This document shows positions 1 to 10,082 of a stretch of DNA of 64,000 nt, piece by piece. Below the pieces are notes generated by a model. The model was not told the origin of the DNA and ran no database searches. It saw nothing but the letters and a program-made list of their open reading frames with translations. This DNA comes from Candidatus Melainabacteria bacterium (lineage in GTDB: Bacteria; Cyanobacteriota; Vampirovibrionia; Obscuribacterales; Obscuribacteraceae): assembly GCA_016716405.1 (NCBI GenBank), contig JADJWK010000001.1, forward strand, positions 2,480,001 to 2,544,000, in the 5' to 3' direction. Position 1 is the first letter of the stretch, and the number at the start of each line of letters is the position of its first letter. Position numbers and translations under genes: made by a program.

Positions 1-4119
<4,119 letters not shown>

Positions 4120-4151
4120 TCCCGGAAAAGCCGGGCAAAACGGTTAGGAAA

Positions 4152-4187
4152 GAGGACGCACCACCAGGTGCGTCTTCGTTCTTTTTC
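4152..4187 (+). terminator. Rho-independent terminator after the giant repeat gene
   Basis: An 11-bp stem (4152-4162 with 4167-4177, one G-T pair) with a 4-base ACCA loop is followed by a T-rich tract (4178-4187). It lies 33 bp after the stop codon at 4119. Confidence 0.85.
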
Positions 4188-4340
4188 ACTGCAATTTCCA
4201 GATACCGCAATATTGCGATTTTGTATTTAAGGATCACCCTTCGTTTGGGAACCATTTGTTCACACTTGCCGCGTAGACTACCAGTATTGATTGAACCGCC
4301 GGATTCGATTACTCAGTGTAATCAGGGGGATGCAGCTCAG

Positions 4341-4565
4341 ATGTCGCTAACCACACCAATCTATGGACCTAACGACCTGGAGCTGGATCTCATCTACAGA
4401 CTCAGCGGACTCGAGCCTCCATCCATCCACACACACAACAAGCCCGAGACCAACTCTGAACTGCATCTCCCGCACACCGGCAATCGTATCCAGACCGTTC
4501 TCGGTAGAGCCAACAGCCCGGCACTGAATCAGGTGCCCGTCTCGCGGAATCTGGTCTGCCTGTAA
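4341..4565 (+). CDS. Small hypothetical protein (74 aa)
   Basis: ATG at 4341 is preceded by a purine-rich AGGGGG about 11 bases upstream and the frame ends at 4565. The short product (MSLTTPIYGPNDLELDLIYR at its start) has no signal peptide or membrane segment that I can see, and I recognise no family. It is a transcription unit of its own in layout: a terminator lies before it (4152-4187) and another right after it (4593-4619), both oriented for plus-strand transcription. The same frame is open further upstream to 4116, but that part runs through the upstream terminator, so the internal ATG is the better start. A perfect palindrome CGCAATATTGCG at 4206-4217 lies in the upstream region and could be a regulator site. 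Confidence 0.5.
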   Translation: MSLTTPIYGPNDLELDLIYRLSGLEPPSIHTHNKPETNSELHLPHTGNRIQTVLGRANSPALNQVPVSRNLVCL

Positions 4566-4592
4566 GATAGTTTTTCCGAGCGAGTGAGTGGA

Positions 4593-4619
4593 GTTCCGCC
4601 CCTAAAAGGCGGAACTTTT
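4593..4619 (+). terminator. Rho-independent terminator
   Basis: Perfect 8-bp stem GTTCCGCC/GGCGGAAC (4593-4600, 4608-4615), 7-base loop, then TTTT. It serves the small plus-strand gene and sits directly against the convergent gene ending at 4619. Confidence 0.8.
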
Positions 4620-5869
4620 CACTTTCTGAGCTCGGTAAGCTTTTTTTCCATCTTCTCGAGCTCGGCTTTCTGGTTGAGCATTCGAAGAACCTTCGCATAA
4701 TTGCTCAGCACCTGGACCTGCACCTCCCTGTCTCCGCTCTGGTCGAGTAGAGGTATAGCTTTCTTGAAATACATGCAGGCACCGGGCAGATTGAAAGTCA
4801 TGGCGGCTATAGAGCCGTAGTTGGCATAGACACCGCCGAGGTTCTTGGCGATCAGTTTATTGGTGGGATCGAGCTTGTGAGCGTCTTCCAGTAGCTTGGC
4901 CGCTTTGTCGAACTGTTTGTCGGCCAGGGCTCGCACTGCCATATTGCTCATGGCCAGGGCTTTGACTTTCGGATTGGCGGAGCCGAGGGCTTGCTGGTCC
5001 GCTTCTTGCGCCGGGTCCAGCCTCGAGGCCACGAGTGTCCGGCGGTCCAGACGATAGAGCGCGGACAGGGTGTCAATGTCTCTCCGGGTGAGGTCGCAGG
5101 CTCGCTCGTCAGGATAGACGGTACCGAACATGATATCGTCCTGCTGATCGCTGTGACCGGTGAGACCAAGAGCATGCCCTGCTTCATGCAGGCATACTCT
5201 CTCCATATAGTTGAATGGAATTACACTGTTGCCCGGGGGAGGCAGGGTGAGGATTTTCATATCGACGCTGAGAATCCCGTCCTCGTCAGGAATCACCATG
5301 GTGTTCCCGCCTTCTTTCAGAGACATCATCTGGTCCCTGTCCTCTGTCCATGAGCAGGCAATGCCGGCCTGGTCCCGCTCTTGAACGAACTCGATAGTGA
5401 GGATGTCCGGACAGGCTCGCTGCCATTTCTTGAAAGCTGTTTCCAGCATTCCGGCGAACTCTTCTTTGAAGTGAGGCAGGTTGCTCTTCCTGTCGATATA
5501 GATCTTGACCGGCATTCGATCGTCTGGCCAGCGAGCCAGACCATTCTTGTCCAGCAGAGCCAGATAGCCTTCCTTTCCTGGACCCTCCGGCTCCGGCGGT
5601 GCCTCGGCTTCGTCTTGCGCGGAGTCTTTGAGATCCGGTTCTTTGAGCTCAGTCTTGTCTGATTCGGGCTCTAAAGGCAAATCAGCCGGCTCCGGATCTG
5701 GAGCCTCTGCAGGTGCCGGTGCCGGTGCCGGTCGATCCGTCTTGATCTCCTGCTCGATATTGTCCATCATGTTGGACAGATCTTTGTTCCACTGTGCCAT
5801 GGCCATCTCGGGGCTGGCCAACAGCGTTTGAATGAGGATGAGAAGGAGGAGCCGACTCTTTTTGATCAC
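4619..5869 (-). CDS. Secreted matrixin-like zinc metalloprotease with C-terminal TPR
   Basis: The 416-aa product begins with a Lys-Lys-rich signal peptide and hydrophobic stretch (residues 1-25), then a Pro/Glu/Ala-rich linker (45-100), a metzincin-like domain and C-terminal TPR-like helices. The zinc site reads HEAGHALGLTGHS (H228, E229, H232, third His at 239) followed by DIMFG as the Met-turn. The third His is one residue later than in mammalian MMPs; I recall the same G-H-S spacing in bacterial matrixins. The start is GTG at 5869 with only a weak ribosome site, two bases after a 45-aa membrane-peptide gene, so the pair is probably co-transcribed. The substrate is unknown; the protein should act outside the cytoplasmic membrane. 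Confidence 0.8.
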   Translation of the reverse strand: MIKKSRLLLLILIQTLLASPEMAMAQWNKDLSNMMDNIEQEIKTDRPAPAPAPAEAPDPEPADLPLEPESDKTELKEPDLKDSAQDEAEAPPEPEGPGKEGYLALLDKNGLARWPDDRMPVKIYIDRKSNLPHFKEEFAGMLETAFKKWQRACPDILTIEFVQERDQAGIACSWTEDRDQMMSLKEGGNTMVIPDEDGILSVDMKILTLPPPGNSVIPFNYMERVCLHEAGHALGLTGHSDQQDDIMFGTVYPDERACDLTRRDIDTLSALYRLDRRTLVASRLDPAQEADQQALGSANPKVKALAMSNMAVRALADKQFDKAAKLLEDAHKLDPTNKLIAKNLGGVYANYGSIAAMTFNLPGACMYFKKAIPLLDQSGDREVQVQVLSNYAKVLRMLNQKAELEKMEKKLTELRK

Positions 5870-5871
5870 GA

Positions 5872-6009
5872 CTATCTCTGATTACCGTGCCAAACCCAGG
5901 GTGCGTCATAGCCTGCTTCCGGGGTCCTGTCCACCCATGACGGGGCGGTGGCAATAAGTATGCCGAGGACGATGGTCATCCAGATCGTATTGAAAGAAAG
6001 GTTTTTCAC
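5872..6009 (-). CDS. 45-aa single-pass membrane peptide
   Basis: GTG at 6009 opens a 46-codon frame ending in TAG at 5872, two bases before the start of the matrixin-like gene. The product has a charged start, one hydrophobic segment (about residues 9-23, IWMTIVLGILIATAPSW) and a short Trp/Asp/Pro-rich tail. GGGG lies about 7 bases before the GTG. The tight spacing and the clean membrane-segment-plus-tail design support a real gene, perhaps a signal-anchored partner of the protease. No family recognised. Confidence 0.5.
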   Translation of the reverse strand: MKNLSFNTIWMTIVLGILIATAPSWVDRTPEAGYDAPWVWHGNQR

Positions 6010-6091
6010 AGGCAACCCCGCTGTGATCCCGAACCGATTCTAGTGTCAACTTGCCCGGCTGGCTGAGGGCTCAAACCCATGGCAAGCCCCC

Positions 6092-6122
6092 GAAAAAGTA
6101 CGGGACCGTTTGCACGGACCCG
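6092..6122 (-). terminator. Rho-independent terminator of the 6152-6739 gene
   Basis: Read on the minus strand, CGGGTCCGT pairs with ACGGTCCCG (one mismatch, GCAA loop, 6101-6122) and is followed by TACTTTTTC. It lies 30 bp after the stop of the secreted protein gene. Confidence 0.7.
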
Positions 6123-6151
6123 CACCCACTCGCTGCTCACAGAAAAACTTT

Positions 6152-6739
6152 TCAGTCGTTCATCAATTTACCGTAGGCTTCCTTGCTGCTCAGATAGCCT
6201 CTGGCACTGGTGTCGGCGCTGTTGCCGTAATCGGCGTAGAGCTTGGCTCCCGTCTGCTGGCTGATCAGCTGTCCTGACACGTCACCGCGACGATGGGACA
6301 GACTGGCGCTGACATTGGTCTCGGGTAGGCGCCGGGCCACCGCGTGTCTGGGGGGAAGCTTGCAGGCGGGGTTGATGGGGTTCGCCACGTGCTGAGGTTT
6401 GATGTAGTGGTACTGCTGTCTCTGTCTGGCGATATGCTGCGCCTGGGGGCCGGTGCGCTCGGACACCGAGGCTTGCTGCATGCTGCTCATCTCGGCCCAG
6501 AAGTAGTTTCCGAGATTCTTATTGGATTTGACCAGATTGTTCTGCCAGCCGGCTGTTTTCTTCGATCCGATGGTGTATCGGATTCCGGGCTTCATCTGGG
6601 CTCGCATCTCGGGGGTGATTCGAGGATCGACCTGGGTCTGGCTCGGAGCCGGGGCTGGGAACTCCTGAGCGCTGGCAGGACATACGGCGATGAATCCGGC
6701 GACAGCTATTACTGAAATGAAACTTGCGATTGCTCTCAT
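6152..6739 (-). CDS. Secreted hypothetical protein (195 aa)
   Basis: A clear Sec signal peptide (MRAIASFISVIAVAGFIAVC then PASAQ, cleavage likely after residue 24) precedes a 170-residue polar domain rich in Gln, Ser, Pro and His. I see no catalytic motif, repeat or membrane segment after the leader. The gene stands alone: its own terminator follows and 144 bp separate it from the histidine kinase upstream. Probably a periplasmic or surface protein; function unknown. Confidence 0.7.
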   Translation of the reverse strand: MRAIASFISVIAVAGFIAVCPASAQEFPAPAPSQTQVDPRITPEMRAQMKPGIRYTIGSKKTAGWQNNLVKSNKNLGNYFWAEMSSMQQASVSERTGPQAQHIARQRQQYHYIKPQHVANPINPACKLPPRHAVARRLPETNVSASLSHRRGDVSGQLISQQTGAKLYADYGNSADTSARGYLSSKEAYGKLMND

Positions 6740-6851
6740 GAACTCGACCTATCTAAAAAACGAACCAGTAACAAGTAAGTTTGAGCTTCGATACTGTCAG
6801 GATACGAATCATTTGTGACCATTTGGTACCCGGATTAATTCTCAAGATTAA

Positions 6852-6886
6852 ACGTAGAATCCGCATTGACATTTCGCAGAATTCTA
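6852..6886 (-). terminator. Possible terminator of the histidine kinase gene
   Basis: Starting at the stop codon, the minus strand has an imperfect stem GTAGAATTCTGCG / CGGATTCTACG around an 11-base loop, followed by TTTAAT. The short T tract makes it a weak call. Confidence 0.4.
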
Positions 6887-8377
6887 CTTGTAAGAGGCCG
6901 GGATCGAAAACCAGAAAGTGCTCCCCCTGCCCACTTCGCTTTCCACGGACAGGACCCCGGAATGGGCGTCGACAATGGACTTGCAGATGGCCAGACCGAG
7001 CCCTTTGCCGCCTTTCTCGGTGGCATCTGATTCTTCCACTTGCTGGAAACGCTCGAAAATCTTCTCGATGAATTCCTCCGGAATTCCCCGCCCTTCGTCG
7101 GTCACTTTGAAAATTACCCGGTCCTGACCGGCGCTATCGCGGACCTTGCTTGCCGAGATGAGAACCGTGGACCCTTCCGGGGAATACTTGATGGCGTTGG
7201 AGAGCAGATTGATCACTACCTGTATAAGGCGCTCCCGGTCGGCTGCGAGCTCGATCTCCGGGCTATCGGAGAAAAGCTTGACCTGGTGCTGGTCGGCCAG
7301 GGCTTGCATGGAGCCAACTGCGGCCTGGAGAATATCGCTTGCCTGAACCGGCTCCGGATGCATCTCGAGCTTACCCGAGGCCAGTCTCTCCACGTCTAGA
7401 AGATCGTTGGTCATTTTGATCAGACGGCCGAGCTCGTTCTCGGCAGCCGCTACTCTTCCTCTGGCTTTCTCGGAGAGCTCTCCGAAAGCGCCGGCGGCCA
7501 TCATGGTGAGCATGCCCTGCACTGAGGTCAGAGGCGAGCGCAGATCATGACTTACCATAGAAAGAAGATACTGTTTCATTTTCTGAGCAGAGTAGAGCTC
7601 GTCGACCATCTCATGGAAAACCTTGTCGAGCTGGGCGATCTCATCCGTGCCCCCGATGGGAGGGCTGAGAGCCTCGCCTTTCGGCACCTTCTGGGTATTG
7701 TCGATGACCGCCTTGAGGCGTCTGGTTATATAGACCGAAAACCACTTATTGAGGAGGAAGGCGGCGCCGATGCTGAAGCCCACGAAAGCCATGAGCAGGT
7801 AATGGACACGTTTGCGCGAGCGCGCCGAATTGATTGAATACTGTCTTGCCAGCTCGTTTTCTTCGGTCAGTATGAGCTGGGTCTCTTTGATCAATGAATC
7901 GATCAATCGCTTGGTGGTCATCATCGCCACCGGTCCGTGGAATCTCGAGGCCGAGGCCTGCCCGCGCCGGCGTCGGTCGGTATCGTCTATTACCTGATCG
8001 AGGATCTTCTGACCCTTCTCCGCAATCTGCTCGACATTGTTCACTCGCTTGATCTGCTCTCTGTCTCCCTTCTCCACCACCAGCTCTTTGAGCTCCTTGA
8101 TCGAGCGGCGAAAGCCAAGCTTGTTGTTTTCATATCGATCACGGAAGAAATCGCTCGAGCTGGTGCTGTATGCTGCTGCGACCGTGGCGCCTTCGGCGAC
8201 ATAGCGGCCGAAAACCCCGGCCCGATAAGTGATCTCTTTGGAGAGGATCTCTCTTTTCAGATCCTTTTCGGCCTCGAAGAGCATGGAGGTGAGAACAGCG
8301 ACGAAAATCAGCTCGAAGAGAAGCGGAATCGCCACTAGAGCAAGCTGGTAGTGATAAATTTTCAGGCGAGGCCGCAT
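6884..8377 (-). CDS. Membrane sensor histidine kinase with CHASE3-like periplasmic domain
   Basis: Domain order from the ATG at 8377 (497 aa): membrane segment (about 10-32), helical extracytoplasmic domain of about 150 residues like CHASE3, second membrane segment, HAMP, DHp with the phospho-acceptor in MVSHDLRSPLT (H277), then a full HATPase_c with NLLSNAIKYSP, DEGRGIPEEF and GKGLGLAICKSIV. All catalytic boxes are present. An in-frame start at 8440 would add 21 residues without membrane character, so 8377 is preferred. It is divergent from an OmpR-type regulator at 8505, and the two share a promoter region with a near-perfect inverted repeat. The stimulus is not evident. Confidence 0.92.
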   Translation of the reverse strand: MRPRLKIYHYQLALVAIPLLFELIFVAVLTSMLFEAEKDLKREILSKEITYRAGVFGRYVAEGATVAAAYSTSSSDFFRDRYENNKLGFRRSIKELKELVVEKGDREQIKRVNNVEQIAEKGQKILDQVIDDTDRRRRGQASASRFHGPVAMMTTKRLIDSLIKETQLILTEENELARQYSINSARSRKRVHYLLMAFVGFSIGAAFLLNKWFSVYITRRLKAVIDNTQKVPKGEALSPPIGGTDEIAQLDKVFHEMVDELYSAQKMKQYLLSMVSHDLRSPLTSVQGMLTMMAAGAFGELSEKARGRVAAAENELGRLIKMTNDLLDVERLASGKLEMHPEPVQASDILQAAVGSMQALADQHQVKLFSDSPEIELAADRERLIQVVINLLSNAIKYSPEGSTVLISASKVRDSAGQDRVIFKVTDEGRGIPEEFIEKIFERFQQVEESDATEKGGKGLGLAICKSIVDAHSGVLSVESEVGRGSTFWFSIPASYK

Positions 8378-8398
8378 GCAGTGGTCTTTCGCGGAATA

Positions 8399-8451
8399 AA
8401 CTGTCAAGGTGGGCAGAATATTTAGTGTCCGGCTTCCCACCCTTGATAGTT
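8399..8451. promoter_or_regulatory. Inverted repeat between divergent kinase and regulator genes
   Basis: AACTGTCAAGGTGGG (8399-8413) and CCCACCCTTGATAGTT (8436-8451) are inverted copies differing by one substitution and one extra base, with a 22-bp spacer. The position between the two divergent starts suggests an operator, plausibly autoregulation by the regulator at 8505. Confidence 0.6.
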
Positions 8452-8504
8452 ATTTATAGTAGTCTATTCTTCGTTTGTAGTTGTTCGGTCTCCAATTCTG
8501 TTCG

Positions 8505-9176
8505 ATGGCAAAAGTACTCCTCGTCGAAGACGATCGCAACCTGGCAGGGACCGTCCAGGAGTGGCTGGAGTTCGAGCATTATCTGGTGGAATGGGTGGAG
8601 ACCGGCACCGACGCCCTGGATATGATGAAGTCCTATAAATACGACATCATCATCATGGACCTGACGATTCCCAAAATGGACGGTATCGAGGTCTGCAAGA
8701 ACTACCGGGCCCAGGGCGGTCAGACGCCGATTCTCATTCTCACCGGACGCGGAACAGTCCCTGACAAGGAGGTGGGCTTCGACGCCGGTGCCGACGACTA
8801 TCTCACCAAGCCATTCCATCTCAAGGAGCTCTCGGCTCGTATCCGCGCCCTTCTCCGCCGGCCGAGCTCGCTTTCCGGTGAGGTACTCAGTGCCGGTGAC
8901 ATAGCCATCGATATAACCGCTCATAAGGTCACCAAGAGCGGTGAGGAGATACATCTACCCCGCATGGAGTTCGCCCTGCTCGAGTTTTTGATGCGACACA
9001 AAGGCCAGGTCTTCAGCGCCGAGGCCCTGCTCGATCGGGTCTGGACCGCCGACTCGGACAAGTCTCCTGAGACAATCAGGACCAGTGTCAAAAAGCTGCG
9101 CAACAAGATCGATACCAAGGGCGAGCCTTCTCTCATCCGAAACGTACACGGGGTCGGCTATAAGCTCGACGCCTGA
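8505..9176 (+). CDS. OmpR/PhoB-family response regulator
   Basis: The 223-aa protein starts at ATG 8505 (MAKVLLVEDDRN); the frame opens 8 codons earlier but those residues are not part of the receiver fold. The receiver has the acidic pair E8/D9-D10, phospho-acceptor D52 (IIIMDLTIPK) and K102 (YLTKPFH). The C-terminal winged helix ends with the typical ETIRTSVKKLRNKI and NVHGVGYKL segments. It is almost certainly the partner of the divergently encoded histidine kinase. Targets are unknown; the inverted repeat upstream is a candidate binding site. Confidence 0.93.
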   Translation: MAKVLLVEDDRNLAGTVQEWLEFEHYLVEWVETGTDALDMMKSYKYDIIIMDLTIPKMDGIEVCKNYRAQGGQTPILILTGRGTVPDKEVGFDAGADDYLTKPFHLKELSARIRALLRRPSSLSGEVLSAGDIAIDITAHKVTKSGEEIHLPRMEFALLEFLMRHKGQVFSAEALLDRVWTADSDKSPETIRTSVKKLRNKIDTKGEPSLIRNVHGVGYKLDA

Positions 9177-9240
9177 GGGTGGGCTACAGGCAAGAGCTGG
9201 TTGAGAAATCGGAAAAATCGCAGGGAAGAGTTTTACAGCA

Positions 9241-9263
9241 TGACAGTAAGAATAATACTGTCA
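9241..9263. promoter_or_regulatory. Perfect palindrome TGACAGTA-N7-TACTGTCA
   Basis: 8-bp arms are exact inverted copies (9241-9248, 9256-9263). The same half-site recurs at 9488 and, with one change, at 9515, beside the MerR gene start, so this is probably one of its operators. Confidence 0.55.
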
Positions 9264-9363
9264 TAAAAGGTGTAATGGTTTTGGTTGAGCAGGTAAAGCT
9301 GCGACCTATATATATTCGATCCCGTTGCCCGCAGGTCCGAGAACCTTGCAATATTACGGTAAT

Positions 9364-9459
9364 ATGATAGATTGCTGTAAAACTGTAAAGGATTTTGTCG
9401 ATTGTGAGATGCTGAAAGAGTGTGAAAAGCTCGTAAAGGCTATGAATAAAGGGCTTTAG
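9364..9459 (+). CDS. Possible 31-aa Cys-rich micro-protein
   Basis: ATG at 9364 opens a 32-codon frame ending TAG at 9459. The product starts MIDCCKTVKDFVDCEMLKEC and contains four Cys (4, 5, 14, 20) in a Lys/Glu-rich helix-like context. It lies in the AT-rich gap between the response regulator and the MerR gene. The start overlaps a palindrome ATATTAC-G-GTAATAT at 9351-9365 and I see no ribosome site, so this could be chance. If real, the paired Cys would suit metal or redox binding. Confidence 0.25.
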   Translation: MIDCCKTVKDFVDCEMLKECEKLVKAMNKGL

Positions 9460-9486
9460 GGATTCGTCCTGGCTCCGGGCAGCATC

Positions 9487-9522
9487 TTGACAGTATGACA
9501 GTTGTGGGTGACAATACTGTTA
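9487..9522 (+). promoter_or_regulatory. ACAGTA half-site cluster and promoter at the MerR gene
   Basis: TGACAGTA (9488-9495) and TACTGTTA (9515-9522) form an inverted pair 19 bp apart, with a further TGACAGT between them. TTGACA (9487-9492) is a good -35 and GACAAT (9510-9515) a possible -10 at 17-bp spacing, which puts the operator inside the promoter as is usual for MerR regulators. Confidence 0.5.
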
Positions 9523-10082
9523 TGGTTGCGGATGACGCGACGTTCACGGTAGACCAGTTGACGCAAGAGGTGGCTCGCCTTCTTCAGGAGCGAGGACTCA
9601 GCAACGTTCAACAGGACCAGAGGGTATCCTCGGCTCCGGATGTTCGGACTATCCGCTATTACACCTCGCTGGGTCTAATCGATCGTCCAAGGATGGAAGG
9701 TCGCCAGGCCCGGTATGGTGAGCGCCATGTACTGCAAATACTCGCCATCAAGGCGCTTCAGAGCGTTTCTCTGCCCCTGTCGGAAATACAGTCCCTCTTA
9801 TACGGGTCTACCGACGAAGAGCTGCAGAACGTTGTGGAGACTGTTCAGGAGTCGAATCGTGTCAAGCGCAAGCTACTGGGCAAGGAGACATTCAAGACGA
9901 CCCTCTTGAGGGAAATCGTCATCGAGCCGGGGCTAAAGCTGGTCGCCGATGGAGACTGGAGCCCCGAAATGGAAGAGACACTTATTCTAGACCGGATCAA
10001 AGCCGCCCTGGAGGTTCTCAGGGCAGGCAGCGATGCCGCTGACGGAGGAGCTACCCATGGACGGAAAGAGGACAAGCAATGA
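9522..10082 (+). CDS. MerR-family transcriptional regulator
   Basis: The winged-helix signature TIRYYTSLGLIDRPRMEGRQ with the following RYGERHVLQI helix identifies the MerR DNA-binding domain, though here it is preceded by about 40 extra residues. The C-terminal part (about 100 aa) is Glu/Leu rich without the Cys pattern of metal sensors, so the effector is unknown. ATG 9522 follows directly on the half-site cluster; ATG 9495 (195 aa) is possible but would place the operator inside the gene. The gene overlaps the VIT/VWA gene by 26 bp, so the pair is co-transcribed and probably autoregulated. Confidence 0.8.
   Translation: MVADDATFTVDQLTQEVARLLQERGLSNVQQDQRVSSAPDVRTIRYYTSLGLIDRPRMEGRQARYGERHVLQILAIKALQSVSLPLSEIQSLLYGSTDEELQNVVETVQESNRVKRKLLGKETFKTTLLREIVIEPGLKLVADGDWSPEMEETLILDRIKAALEVLRAGSDAADGGATHGRKEDKQ

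Noticed and set aside
8443..8460. TTGATA and TATAGT as promoter of the response regulator
   Set aside because: Spacing is only 6 bp, so they cannot form one sigma-70 type promoter.
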